This document shows positions 26,010-34,749 of a stretch of 64,000 bases of DNA, in pieces; within the stretch, counting starts at the first letter, position 1; the number at the start of each line of letters is the position of its first letter. The stretch is from the NCBI GenBank assembly GCA_016713115.1, contig JADJPU010000001.1, positions 1,116,001 to 1,180,000 of the forward strand, read 5' to 3'. The notes under the pieces were generated by a model. That model was given only the letters and a program-made list of their open reading frames with translations. It did no database searches and was not told the DNA's origin. Made by a program: the position numbers and the translations under genes. Source of the DNA: Cellvibrionales bacterium. GTDB lineage: Bacteria > Pseudomonadota > Gammaproteobacteria > Pseudomonadales > UBA7239.

Positions 26010-27530
26010 TTAGAATTTTTTCAAGTTTCTAATTTCATCGATTGATCCTATATTCGGTACAAAATCATTCACACCCAGTTCAATCATTCGCTTTTGCGGC
26101 ACTTTCCCTTCGCAATCTGTCAGAACCAGCCAACGAATTGTTTCCATAGAAAAATGGGGATTGTGAATCGCCTCTGTCTGAACTTCAGGAGGATCAAAGG
26201 GAAGGATTACCATATGAGGCGAGTGCAGTTTTGCTATGTCGGCTCGCGACAATCCTTTCTCCAACTTCCCAAGTAAAGATTGCAGCAGTTTTTCCTGAAA
26301 CTTCATTTCAGCGTTACTGATGATTTTCAGCAGGCCAGGAGGTAGTTTCTCCAATTTTGCCCTGTAACGATCTGACACCGTCGGCGAATAGTAGTTCTTT
26401 GCACCAGCCTGGACATCCAGCATGAGAGTGCCGGAAGCCAACTCCCCATGCGTAATGGAACGGCTAAGTTTTTTTATCAAGTGATTCCTAATCAGTTTTT
26501 GTACGATGATGAAGTTGTCATGCAGGGCCTTAATGTTTGCTGATACGGTAAAGGGAGCGTACTGTTCTGTTGCATGTTCAATTGAAAGATGCCTGATGGC
26601 GCGCTCCTGGTTCGACCATCGCTTATTCATGCCATTGGGGTTATACGGATTCGCTGCATAAGCCACTGCCATCAGACATCCTGTCTTGCCACCTGCTACA
26701 CCCGCCGCCAAAAACGAATACTCTGGCCCCCAAATCCCCTCAATACCTGTCAGGGTCGACAGGGTCTCGGGGTATTCCATCCGCTCCACAACTCCCGATA
26801 CGTCCGTTTCTATTGCAAGCAAGGTTACCGGCGGCGTATGTTCGGCTACCCAGGGATGAAAAGGGTTCAGTTGGATTTCAGCCCCGACCTTCAGTTTCTC
26901 TCTGAATATGTCTCCACTCGTTACTTTTTCCTGAACATATGTAATAGCCCCGTCGACAATCAAATGGCTTATGGCCAGCTGAAAGCGCTTGCTCGGTTTT
27001 AACGAACACTGTCGAGCCAATTCATTCAGACTAATGCCTTCGACCTTCCCTACCGGTGATGCCTGAGCCCATAAGGCCGCTAGTGCGAGGCGCTCAATAA
27101 TCGGCAACTTTGCTACATGAGCTAGTCTCCAGCGGATCTTGTCTGTTTTAGTTCCGTCCACATTATCTTGCCGTTCAACCCGCTTCACATCGCGTCTCAG
27201 CTCATCCGGCGGTAGCTTCCATCCCTCACTAGGCGGGCAGCACAGCAGGCCCGCTACAACCTTGTACTGCCACGTCTGGCTTTGGCCATCCATCCCATTC
27301 AGATGCTCTTCATGGGTCAACCTTACCAGCGCTTTTTTCCTTCCGTTAGTTTCTGTCAGTTGGGGCGTCTGGGCGGGTAACTCACTGACCCATCCCAGCG
27401 ACTTCAGCGTGCACCGAACCTTGACCGCTTCATTGTTGTTACACAGCAAGGCCTCTTTGATGGCATCTATAGAAAAGGCATGCTCACACAATCCGTCGGA
27501 TTCTTGGCGACATCTCAGCTCTTCCACCAT
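26010..27530 (-). CDS. Unrecognised 506-aa protein of the satellite-like module
   Basis: I do not recognise this protein. The middle (LPIIERLALAALWAQASPVG, then ISLNELARQCSLKPSKRFQL, AISHLIVDGAITYVQ) looks like a winged-helix region with a preceding helical bundle. A short N-terminal segment (DAIKEALLCNNNEAVKVRCT) may be another such fold. There is no P-loop, transmembrane segment or signal peptide. It is transcribed toward alpA and the Gp2-like gene with a 48-base gap. Its start at 27530 faces the 155-aa gene across a spacer rich in repeats and AT, as an initiator or regulator facing its own origin would. That role is only a guess. Confidence 0.6.
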   Translation of the reverse strand: MVEELRCRQESDGLCEHAFSIDAIKEALLCNNNEAVKVRCTLKSLGWVSELPAQTPQLTETNGRKKALVRLTHEEHLNGMDGQSQTWQYKVVAGLLCCPPSEGWKLPPDELRRDVKRVERQDNVDGTKTDKIRWRLAHVAKLPIIERLALAALWAQASPVGKVEGISLNELARQCSLKPSKRFQLAISHLIVDGAITYVQEKVTSGDIFREKLKVGAEIQLNPFHPWVAEHTPPVTLLAIETDVSGVVERMEYPETLSTLTGIEGIWGPEYSFLAAGVAGGKTGCLMAVAYAANPYNPNGMNKRWSNQERAIRHLSIEHATEQYAPFTVSANIKALHDNFIIVQKLIRNHLIKKLSRSITHGELASGTLMLDVQAGAKNYYSPTVSDRYRAKLEKLPPGLLKIISNAEMKFQEKLLQSLLGKLEKGLSRADIAKLHSPHMVILPFDPPEVQTEAIHNPHFSMETIRWLVLTDCEGKVPQKRMIELGVNDFVPNIGSIDEIRNLKKF

Positions 27531-27569
27531 TAGGCTATATTTGTTGCTATAGAAATACTAAACACTATC

Positions 27570-27651
27570 GCAATTTTATTGCTACTGATACTTTTATATA
27601 TGACTATTGTAGTTAAATAACTACATGATAATATTGCAATTCTATTACTAC
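27570..27651. repeat. Direct repeats and dyad between divergent module genes
   Basis: GCAATTTTATTGCTAC (27570-27585) and GCAATTCTATTACTAC (27636-27651) agree at 14 of 16 positions. They flank a perfect 8+2+8 dyad TGTAGTTA-AA-TAACTACA at 27608-27625. The region is very AT-rich. It could be operator sites for the flanking genes or iteron-like sites of a replication origin. Confidence 0.55.
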
Positions 27652-27670
27652 CCATGCAATTATGTATAAT
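27642..27670 (+). promoter_or_regulatory. Possible promoter of the 155-aa gene
   Basis: A perfect -10 hexamer TATAAT at 27665-27670 lies 28 bases before the ATG at 27698. The -35 at the matching distance (CTATTA) is poor and overlaps the second direct repeat, so activation or repression through that repeat is possible. Confidence 0.4.
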
Positions 27671-27697
27671 TAATGATGCACTACGAATGGTTAAAAA

Positions 27698-28165
27698 ATG
27701 AGCAGCATAAGAACAAACTTGAGCAATAATGAGTTTCTCTGGCTTTGGAAGGATGATGGCGTTTCCGACAACGACAAGATGAGCTGGGCGACGAACTATT
27801 TGGGTAAAAACCACTTGGCAATAGGTTTGGACAAATCAAAGCTAAGGCGTTACCTAAGCGGCGAGGTGCCTGTAAAGGCAAGCCCTAAGCTCTATCTATT
27901 CATCGAGCGGATGAAGCGCGCCTACACTCAATACAGGCGAAGATTCGAAAAAGCCTCCATTTCTTTCTCAGTAAAACACGAGGCAGCTGAGGAGTTGAAT
28001 CGCTTGTCTGCCGAGCGCCAGCTCCCGATATCCACAATCGTCGAGCAGATGATTTATGAAAAACTCAATGACATTGGGGTGATGACGCACGAGCCCGTAT
28101 CAATTCAGTTTGGGCCAACTTCGCACGGTTTGATGAATAAGGACAATACCTTACAAAACCCATAA
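27698..28165 (+). CDS. Hypothetical 155-aa protein, possible ribbon-helix-helix regulator
   Basis: Not recognised as a named family. The first ~90 residues are basic, with WATNYLGKNHLAIGLDKSKL and RYLSGEVPVKASPKLYLFIE resembling a DNA-binding helical region. Residues ~92-128 (ASISFSVKHEAAEELNRLSA followed by ERQLPISTIVEQMIYEKL) look like a ribbon-helix-helix: one strand plus two helices. This would suit a repressor of the divergent module acting at the repeats in 27570-27651. No strong Shine-Dalgarno is visible. It is the last accessory gene before the tryptophan genes. Confidence 0.55.
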   Translation: MSSIRTNLSNNEFLWLWKDDGVSDNDKMSWATNYLGKNHLAIGLDKSKLRRYLSGEVPVKASPKLYLFIERMKRAYTQYRRRFEKASISFSVKHEAAEELNRLSAERQLPISTIVEQMIYEKLNDIGVMTHEPVSIQFGPTSHGLMNKDNTLQNP

Positions 28166-28483
28166 CTAGCGATTGCCGGGAAGGAGCAGGCACTACTAGA
28201 GGCGGCTCTGTAAAACTAATTGAGATTATAAGTAGCCGGTATGGGCCTTACGCCATTGCGCGAACAAAATACAGCGATTCGGCAATTCATTTATGCGGCT
28301 GGCCGCGTCACATGTCGAAACGCGAAATAGGTTCCTTTGCTGCCAGATTCCAGCGAAAATAAAGCTCTCCTTTGAAGTGACCTCTCACGCCGCTTACAGC
28401 AAATGAAATTGGGGGTACTATTGGGGGTACCAATTCAAGTATAGCGATGAAAAATGCAATAAAATCAAGAGGTTATTGCCACT
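28166..28483. other. Junction region between accessory block and trp genes
   Basis: About 318 bases without a gene. The notable element is a tandem TTGGGGGTAC repeat at 28409-28432 within AAATTGGGGGTACTATTGGG and its continuation, starting about 50 bases before trpG. Similar GGGGGTA repeats occur near integrase genes and attachment regions of P4-type islands, so this may mark the right boundary. No tRNA gene is seen. Confidence 0.4.
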
Positions 28484-29068
28484 ATGCTACTGATGATCGA
28501 CAACTACGACTCCTTCACTTGGAATGTCGTGCAATACCTCGGTGAGTTGAAGGCTGAGGTGAAGGTAATTCGCAATGACGAGTTGTCGGTGGATGACATC
28601 ATCGCCCTGCAGCCAGAGCGCATTGTGATTTCCCCTGGCCCCTGCACGCCGACTGAAGCTGGCGTGTCGTTAGAGGTGATTGCGCGCTTGGCCGGCAAGT
28701 TGCCTATTCTCGGTGTGTGCCTTGGTCATCAGAGTATCGGGCAGGCGCTGGGCGGCAAAGTGGTACGCGCGCGGCAAGTGATGCACGGCAAAGTGTCGCC
28801 GGTTTTTCACGGCGGTAAGGGCGTCTTTACCGGCCTGCCCTCACCGTTCAACGCCACGCGCTATCACTCGCTGGTGATAGAAAAAGACAGCTTGCCGGAT
28901 TCTTTGGAAATCACGGCGTGGACGCAACACGAAGATGGCAGCATGGATGAGATCATGGGTGTGCGCCACAAACACTTTGTGTTGGAGGGCGTGCAATTCC
29001 ATCCGGAATCTATTTTGAGCGAACACGGCCACCAATTATTAAAAAACTTTTTGGATATGCCGGCGTGA
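28484..29068 (+). CDS. trpG: Anthranilate synthase glutamine amidotransferase subunit
   Basis: A 194-aa class I glutamine amidotransferase that supplies ammonia for anthranilate synthesis (first step of tryptophan synthesis). It may be shared with 4-aminodeoxychorismate synthase as PabA. Visible are LMIDNYDSFTWNVVQYL at the start, the nucleophile Cys in LGVCLGHQSIGQALGG, and the His/Glu pair in EGVQFHPESILSEHG. It overlaps trpD by four bases (ATGA-type coupling at 29065-29068). The large subunit gene trpE is not in the window. Length is normal. Confidence 0.95.
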   Translation: MLLMIDNYDSFTWNVVQYLGELKAEVKVIRNDELSVDDIIALQPERIVISPGPCTPTEAGVSLEVIARLAGKLPILGVCLGHQSIGQALGGKVVRARQVMHGKVSPVFHGGKGVFTGLPSPFNATRYHSLVIEKDSLPDSLEITAWTQHEDGSMDEIMGVRHKHFVLEGVQFHPESILSEHGHQLLKNFLDMPA

Positions 29069-30105
29069 GCTCACCACTTTCAATCGTGCAGCAAGCCATT
29101 GCGCAACTGGTCGTGCAGAAAAATTTATCGCGTGATGCGATGCACGCCGCGATGATGTCTGTAATGCGCGGTGAAGCGACACCCGCGCAAGTGGGTGCGT
29201 TTTTAATTGCGCTGCGCATGAAAGGTGAAACCGTTGAAGAAATGACAGCGGCGGCGCAAGTCATGCGCGAGTTGTCGAGCAAAGTGACGGTCAATGTAAA
29301 CCGTCGTCATTTAGTCGATACCTGTGGTACCGGCGGCACCGGCATTCCACTGTTTAATGTTTCGACGGCGAGTGCATTTGTGGTGGCTTGCGCTGGTGGT
29401 TTTGTTGCCAAGCACGGCAATCGCTCGGTCACTTCGACATCCGGCAGCGCCGATTTGTTGGAAGCCGCCGGTGTAAATTTAGAACTCACGCCTGAGCAAG
29501 TGGCGAAATGTGTGAACGAAATCGGCGTGGGTTTTATGTTTGCGGTAAAACACCACAGCGCGATGAAACACGCGATAGGCCCGCGCCGCGAAGTGGGTGT
29601 GCGCACGATTTTTAATGCGTTGGGGCCATTGACGAATCCGGCTGATGCGCCCAATCAAGTGCTGGGTGTGTTTGATAAAAATCTCGTGCGGCCGATGGCG
29701 GAAGTGTTGAAAAATCTTGGCAGCCAGCATGTGCTGGTGGTGCATTCACTGGACGGCTTGGATGAAATCAGCTTGTGCGCGCCGACTAATATCGCTGAAT
29801 TAAAAGATGGCGAAATACGCGAATACACCATCACACCGGAAGATGTGGGCTTGGCCGCGCGACCGATTGACGAACTGTATGTCGATAACGCGCAACAAAG
29901 CCTGCAGTGCGTAGAAACGGCGCTGACCAACAACCATTCCGCTGCCGCTGACATGGTGGCGCTGAATGCGGGCGCAGCGATTTATGCCGCCAATTTGTGC
30001 GGCTCGCTCAAACAGGGTGTGGACATGGCACGCGATGTATTGGGTACCGGCATCGCTTGGGAAAAGCTGCAAGATTTCGCCAGCTTCACTCGTCATGTTA
30101 TTTGA
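29065..30105 (+). CDS. trpD: Anthranilate phosphoribosyltransferase
   Basis: A 346-aa enzyme that joins anthranilate to phosphoribosyl pyrophosphate, the second step of tryptophan synthesis. The glycine-rich PRPP site is DTCGTGGTGIPLFNVSTASA, followed by AKHGNRSVTSTSGSADLLEA. HHSAMKHAIGPRREVGVRTI is the anthranilate-binding region and LGPLTNPA is conserved. It starts with GTG at 29065, overlapping the trpG stop, and is followed by trpC after 37 bases. Length and motifs indicate a normal active enzyme. Confidence 0.95.
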   Translation: MSSPLSIVQQAIAQLVVQKNLSRDAMHAAMMSVMRGEATPAQVGAFLIALRMKGETVEEMTAAAQVMRELSSKVTVNVNRRHLVDTCGTGGTGIPLFNVSTASAFVVACAGGFVAKHGNRSVTSTSGSADLLEAAGVNLELTPEQVAKCVNEIGVGFMFAVKHHSAMKHAIGPRREVGVRTIFNALGPLTNPADAPNQVLGVFDKNLVRPMAEVLKNLGSQHVLVVHSLDGLDEISLCAPTNIAELKDGEIREYTITPEDVGLAARPIDELYVDNAQQSLQCVETALTNNHSAAADMVALNAGAAIYAANLCGSLKQGVDMARDVLGTGIAWEKLQDFASFTRHVI

Positions 30106-30142
30106 AATTGCTTAGTTGCCATAAAACGATTTAGAGAAAGCC

Positions 30143-30937
30143 ATGAACACGCCCACCATTTTGAAAAAAATTATTGCGCGCAAACACGAAGAAGTTGCCG
30201 AGCGCCAGCAGAAAATTCCACTAGCCGAACAGATTGCCCGCGCCAAGGCGCAAGCAGCCCCGCGCGGTTTTGTCGCTGCCATAGAGCGCAAAATACAAGC
30301 TGGTCATGCGGCGGTGATAGCTGAAATTAAAAAAGCTTCGCCGAGCAAAGGCGTGATGCGCGACCCGTTCTATCCGGAAGAAATTGCACGCTCTTACGAA
30401 AAAGGCGGTGCCGCTTGTTTATCGGTGTTGACCGATGTCGATTTTTTTCAAGGCGCGGACGATTACTTGCAGCAGGCGCGCAGCGCCACCAAATTACCCG
30501 TGCTGCGTAAAGATTTCACTGTCGATCCCTACCAAATTTGGGAAGCGCGTGCACTGGGTGCGGACTGCGTGTTGCTGATTGTTGCAGCGCTGAGTGAAGC
30601 ACAACTGCAAGCATTGTATGCCTGCACGCAAGAAGCGGGTTTGGATGTGCTGGTAGAAGTGCACAATGCGGAAGAACTGGCGCAGGCGTTGAAATTGAAC
30701 ACGCGCTTGATCGGCATCAACAATCGCGATTTGCACAGTTTTAACACCAGTTTGAACACCACTTATGAATTGCTTGAGCAAATACCCAAAGATCGCATCG
30801 TAGTGACGGAGAGTGGCATTCACACCATCGACGATGTGAAGGCCATGCGCGGCCATGCTGTGAATGCATTCTTGGTGGGCGAAGCGTTTATGAAAGCGGA
30901 AGACCCTGGCATGCAGTTGTTGGAAATGTTTAATTGA
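30143..30937 (+). CDS. trpC: Indole-3-glycerol phosphate synthase
   Basis: A 264-aa TIM-barrel enzyme that closes the indole ring in tryptophan synthesis. Diagnostic stretches are VIAEIKKASPSKGVMRDPFY (catalytic Lys and Glu), LSVLTDVDFFQG, LPVLRKDFTVDPYQIWEARA, LIGINNRDLHSF and VTESGIHTIDDV. It is a stand-alone TrpC without a fused TrpF. It is the third gene of the trpGDC run and is followed by xth after 10 bases, so the nuclease may be co-transcribed. Confidence 0.95.
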   Translation: MNTPTILKKIIARKHEEVAERQQKIPLAEQIARAKAQAAPRGFVAAIERKIQAGHAAVIAEIKKASPSKGVMRDPFYPEEIARSYEKGGAACLSVLTDVDFFQGADDYLQQARSATKLPVLRKDFTVDPYQIWEARALGADCVLLIVAALSEAQLQALYACTQEAGLDVLVEVHNAEELAQALKLNTRLIGINNRDLHSFNTSLNTTYELLEQIPKDRIVVTESGIHTIDDVKAMRGHAVNAFLVGEAFMKAEDPGMQLLEMFN

Positions 30938-30947
30938 GTGGCGGAGA

Positions 30948-31736
30948 TTGCGCGTGAGCAAAAACTCATTTCGTGTTATCACGGCGAACACCAACGGCAT
31001 TCGCTCTGCTGCCAAAAAAGGTTTCTTTACTTGGTTGGAAACGCAAAACGCCGATGTGGTGTGCATCCAAGAAACCAAGGCGCAACGCGATCAGCTTGAC
31101 GATGCGCTGTTTCACCCGCAGGGCTATCACTGCTATTACTTTGATGCCGAAAAAAAAGGCTACAGCGGCACGGCGCTGTACGCCAAGCAGAAACCGGATC
31201 AAGTGATCACAGGCTTGGGTTGGGCTTCTGCTGATACTGAAGGCCGCTACTTGCAGGCCGACTTTGGCAAACTCTCTGTGGTGTCCCTGTATCTGCCTTC
31301 CGGTTCCAGCAGCGAGCAGGCGCAGCAGAAAAAATTTGATTTTCTCGCGTGTTATTTGCCCGTGCTAAAAGAGCAGATCAACAGCGGGCGCGATTTTATT
31401 CTCTGCGGCGATTGGAATATTGCGCACAAACCGATCGACTTAAAAAACTGGAAGTCCAACCAGAAAAACTCCGGCTTTTTGCCGGAAGAGCGCGCGTGGT
31501 TGGATACCTTGTTTGACGAAATAGGTTTTGTCGATGCGTTTCGCGTGATTAACCAGGAAGAAAACCAGTTTACTTGGTGGTCAAATCGCGGCGCGGCGTG
31601 GGAGAAAAATGTGGGATGGCGCATTGATTATCAGATTGTCACGCCAGCACTGCGCAACACTGTGCAGCGTGTAGAAATTTACAAAGCGGAACGCTTTTCT
31701 GATCATGCCCCACTGATTATGGATTATTTGTTGTGA
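30948..31736 (+). CDS. xth: Exodeoxyribonuclease III-type AP endonuclease
   Basis: A 262-aa member of the exonuclease III/APE1 family that cuts DNA at abasic sites. VITANTNGIRSAAKKGFFTW carries the first conserved Asn, VCIQETKAQ the metal-binding Glu, FILCGDWNIAH the catalytic Asp/Asn pair, WWSNRGAAWEKNVGWRIDY the DNA-contacting loop, and FSDHAPLIMDY the final Asp-His. The TTG or GTG start at 30948 is one choice; the next Met is far inside. It converges on uvrD with about 9 bases between the stops. Confidence 0.92.
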   Translation: MRVSKNSFRVITANTNGIRSAAKKGFFTWLETQNADVVCIQETKAQRDQLDDALFHPQGYHCYYFDAEKKGYSGTALYAKQKPDQVITGLGWASADTEGRYLQADFGKLSVVSLYLPSGSSSEQAQQKKFDFLACYLPVLKEQINSGRDFILCGDWNIAHKPIDLKNWKSNQKNSGFLPEERAWLDTLFDEIGFVDAFRVINQEENQFTWWSNRGAAWEKNVGWRIDYQIVTPALRNTVQRVEIYKAERFSDHAPLIMDYLL

Positions 31737-31745
31737 AGGAAACAG

Positions 31746-33914
31746 TTAGGCTGATACAAGGTTAGCCTGCGCCAACATTAACCACTTCAAGCCGCAATCG
31801 TCAAAATTGATTTGCACCCGCGTGCGTGCGCCGCTGCCTTCGACATTGAGAATAAAACCCTCACCAAAAACAGCATGGGTTACACGCTGCCCCAAATGAA
31901 AATCGCCGCTGTCGGTCTGCTGTTGGCGCGTGAAAGCGGGCATGGCGCGCTCGTGGTAAACGGGACGCGAGACTTTGGTGCGCGGACGCACTTCCTCCAA
32001 CAATTCACGCGGAATTTCGCGAATAAAACGCGAAGGTAGGTTAAAGGAATCGCTGCCGTGCAAACGGCGCGACTCAGCGTAAGTGAGATACAGTTTTTTC
32101 TCGGCACGCGTAATGCCGACATAGCAGAGGCGGCGCTCTTCTTCGAGTTGTGACGGTTCATCCATCGACATTTTGTGTGGAAACAAGTTTTCTTCCACGC
32201 CGGAAATAAACACCAGCGGAAACTCCAAACCTTTAGCGGAGTGCAGCGTCATCAGTTGCACGCTGTCGGAGTGCGGCTCGGCTTGCGCTTCGCCAGCGTC
32301 GAGTGCGGTGGTGGCGAGAAATTGTCCGAGCACACTCTGTTCTTCGTCTTCTGCTTCAAAGGCTTTGCAGGCGCCGATCAATTCCTGCAAGTTTTCCACG
32401 CGGCTCAAACCTTTCTCGCCTTTTTCATTGCGATGAAAATCGAGCAGACCACTGGCCGTGATCGCGTGTTCAGCAATTTTATGCAGCGGCTCTTCGCGCG
32501 TCGCCACATCCAAGCGCGCAATCAGCGACAAAAAACCGCGCACAGCATTGTTGGCACGCGCGGTTAGGCGATCGGTTTCTGTCAGTTCTTCTGCTGCCTG
32601 CCACAGCGAGCACTGGCGTTCGCGCGCGTAGGCGCGAATGTCTTCCACGGTGCGTTCACCGATGGCGCGCGTGGGCGTGTTGATCACGCGCTCGAAAGCG
32701 GGGTCGTCGTGGCGATGCCAGATCAAACGCAAATACGCCAGCGCATTTTTAATTTCCAAACGCTCGTAAAATTTTTGCCCGCCGTACACCACATAGGGCA
32801 GTCCGCGTTGAATCAAGGCTTCTTCCAGCGCGCGCGATTGTGCGTTGGAGCGATACAACAGAGCCACATCGCGCCGTGCGCCGCCCGCCTCTACCCACGC
32901 GCTGATGCGATCCACAATAAAACGCGCTTCGTCCTGTTCATTAAAGGCGGCGTAGACGGAAATCAAATCGCCTTCCACACTGTCGGTCCACAATTCCTTG
33001 CCCATGCGGCCGCGATTGTTGTCGATCACCGCATTGGCTGCTTTCAGAATAGTGGCAGTGGAGCGGTAGTTTTGTTCTAAACGGATCGTGTGCACAGCGG
33101 AAAAATCGCGATCAAAACGCTGAATATTTTCAATGCGCGCGCCGCGCCAGCCGTAGATGGATTGGTCGTCGTCGCCGACAGCCGTGACGAAAGTGTCCTG
33201 CCCGGCTAATACACGCAGCCACGCGTATTGAATGGTGTTGGTGTCTTGAAACTCATCCACCAATAAAAATTGAAAGCGCTGCTGATAATGTTTTAATAAT
33301 TCTGGCGCGTTCAGCCACAGCTCGTGCGAGCGCAATAATAATTCGCCAAAATCCACCAAACCGCCGCGCTCACAGGCTTCTTCATAAGCCGTGTAAATTT
33401 TGATCAGCGTATCTGTGTAGAGATCACCGGTGCGCTGTAAATATTTTGCGCGCTGTCCTTCATCTTTTTGTCCGCCGATATACCACTGAATTTGTTTTGG
33501 CGGCCAGCGTCCTTCATCCACTTCCAAGTTTTTCATCACGCGTTTGATTAAACGCAGTTGATCGTCGCTGTCGAGAATTTGAAATTGCTCCGGCAGTTTG
33601 GCTTCACGCCAGTGCATTTTTAATAAGCGATGCGCCAAGCTGTGAAAGGTGCCCACCCACAGATGATGTGACAGCGAGCCGAGCATGGATTCCAAACGCC
33701 CGCGCATTTCTTTCGCGGCTTTGTTGGTAAAAGTCACGGCGAGTATGGCGTGTGGCGGCACATTTTCTACACGCAATAACCAAGCGATGCGCTGCACCAG
33801 CACGCGTGTTTTACCGCTGCCCGCGCCGGCGAGTATTAGTTGGTTTTCAGGCGGCGCACTCACGGCTTCGCGCTGTGCGTCGTTCAGAGTGTCGAGTAGG
33901 GAAGATATGTCCAT
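31746..33914 (-). CDS. uvrD: DNA helicase II (UvrD)
   Basis: A 722-aa superfamily 1 helicase that unwinds DNA in nucleotide-excision and mismatch repair. Walker A is LILAGAGSGKTRVL (~residue 27), motif II is FLLVDEFQDTNTIQYAWL, motif III AVGDDDQSIYGWRGA, motif IV RLEQNYRS, motif V MTLHSAKGLEFPLVFI and motif VI EEERRLCYVGITRA. The C-terminal tail (HLGQRVTHAVFGEGFILNVE followed by GLKWLMLAQANL) is the UvrD-type RNA-polymerase-binding Tudor-like domain that Rep lacks. The gene appears intact. Confidence 0.95.
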   Translation of the reverse strand: MDISSLLDTLNDAQREAVSAPPENQLILAGAGSGKTRVLVQRIAWLLRVENVPPHAILAVTFTNKAAKEMRGRLESMLGSLSHHLWVGTFHSLAHRLLKMHWREAKLPEQFQILDSDDQLRLIKRVMKNLEVDEGRWPPKQIQWYIGGQKDEGQRAKYLQRTGDLYTDTLIKIYTAYEEACERGGLVDFGELLLRSHELWLNAPELLKHYQQRFQFLLVDEFQDTNTIQYAWLRVLAGQDTFVTAVGDDDQSIYGWRGARIENIQRFDRDFSAVHTIRLEQNYRSTATILKAANAVIDNNRGRMGKELWTDSVEGDLISVYAAFNEQDEARFIVDRISAWVEAGGARRDVALLYRSNAQSRALEEALIQRGLPYVVYGGQKFYERLEIKNALAYLRLIWHRHDDPAFERVINTPTRAIGERTVEDIRAYARERQCSLWQAAEELTETDRLTARANNAVRGFLSLIARLDVATREEPLHKIAEHAITASGLLDFHRNEKGEKGLSRVENLQELIGACKAFEAEDEEQSVLGQFLATTALDAGEAQAEPHSDSVQLMTLHSAKGLEFPLVFISGVEENLFPHKMSMDEPSQLEEERRLCYVGITRAEKKLYLTYAESRRLHGSDSFNLPSRFIREIPRELLEEVRPRTKVSRPVYHERAMPAFTRQQQTDSGDFHLGQRVTHAVFGEGFILNVEGSGARTRVQINFDDCGLKWLMLAQANLVSA

Positions 33915-33939
33915 GGCGGCATTGTAGCGTGAGCAGAAA

Positions 33940-33964
33940 CAAAAACCGGAGCAAAAGCTCCGGT
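33940..33964 (-). terminator. Intrinsic terminator of dsbA
   Basis: ACCGGAGC and GCTCCGGT (8-bp perfect stem, tetraloop) at 33945-33964. On the minus strand this is followed by TTTTTG. It lies 25 bases past the dsbA stop. Confidence 0.88.
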
Positions 33965-33989
33965 CGTTGATTGTTTTACAGTGTGTATA

Positions 33990-34658
33990 TTACTTTTTGC
34001 CGCTGCGTTCTTTGGCGATCAAAAAGTCAGCCACTTTCAGCATATTATCCTGCGAGCCCGCATCTTCCGTGGAAATGCGGTATTTGCCGTTGACGATAAT
34101 TTCAGGTGTGCCTTGCACGCCGTAGTTGCGCGTTCTTGCGTCAGCTTGGCGCGTTTGCGACTGCACGGAAAAAGAATCGTAGGCTTTAATCACATCGGCT
34201 TCTGCAGAGCCGTTGTTGACAAACAACGCGACCACTTCGTCTTTGTTGGCCAGTGCTTTTTTCTCTTCCTGCATCGCTTTGAAAATCACGATGTGCATTT
34301 TGTCCAACACACCCAATTGTTTGGCGACAAAGTAAGCGCGTGAGTGCACTTCCATCGCAGGGCGCCAAATAGCGGGCGTGCGCTGCACATCGACATCCGC
34401 TGGCAGGCGTTTGAACCATGGCTCCAACTTGGATTCAAAGTGGTAGCAGTGTGGGCAGCCGTACCAAAACACTTCGTTGACTTCGATTTTGTCTGGATTG
34501 GCGGTGTGTACTGGCACGGTGATGACTTGGTAGTGCTTGCCCGCGATATATTGACCGTCAGCAGGCAGTGGTTGCGACGCATGGTTTGCGTCAGCGCTGG
34601 CTGAGAAAGCAAATAGCGAGGAGGATGCTAATAACAGTGCTGTGAGTATTTTTTTCAT
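33990..34658 (-). CDS. dsbA: Thiol:disulfide interchange protein DsbA
   Basis: A 222-aa periplasmic oxidase that introduces disulfide bonds. A signal peptide is evident (MKKILTALLLASSSLFAFSA, cleavage near ASA-DA). The thioredoxin-fold active site is VFWYGCPHCYHFE with CPHC, and the cis-Pro region is YGVQGTPEIIVNGKYRIS. Start 34658 is favoured by GGGAG 8-9 bases upstream over an upstream ATG at 34676. A terminator follows the gene. Its partner dsbB is at 46444 in the same window. Confidence 0.94.
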   Translation of the reverse strand: MKKILTALLLASSSLFAFSASADANHASQPLPADGQYIAGKHYQVITVPVHTANPDKIEVNEVFWYGCPHCYHFESKLEPWFKRLPADVDVQRTPAIWRPAMEVHSRAYFVAKQLGVLDKMHIVIFKAMQEEKKALANKDEVVALFVNNGSAEADVIKAYDSFSVQSQTRQADARTRNYGVQGTPEIIVNGKYRISTEDAGSQDNMLKVADFLIAKERSGKK

Positions 34659-34684
34659 GTGTTGTGCTCCCGTCAAAAATAAAA

Positions 34685-34704
34685 AAGGCGACTACCTAGT
34701 CGCC
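34685..34704 (-). terminator. Intrinsic terminator between cytochrome c4 and dsbA genes
   Basis: GGCGACT and AGTCGCC (7-bp stem, ACCT loop) at 34687-34704. On the minus strand it is followed by TTTTTTATTTTT, so it ends the cytochrome transcript before dsbA. Confidence 0.85.
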
Positions 34705-34749
34705 CTTCGATGCTAAATACGAGGCAGAGTTCCCTCGGCAGTGCAGTGA

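Noticed and set aside
27673..27729. Leader-peptide-like frame of 18 codons overlapping the 155-aa gene start
   Set aside because: No ribosome site and no codon pattern suggesting attenuation; probably chance.
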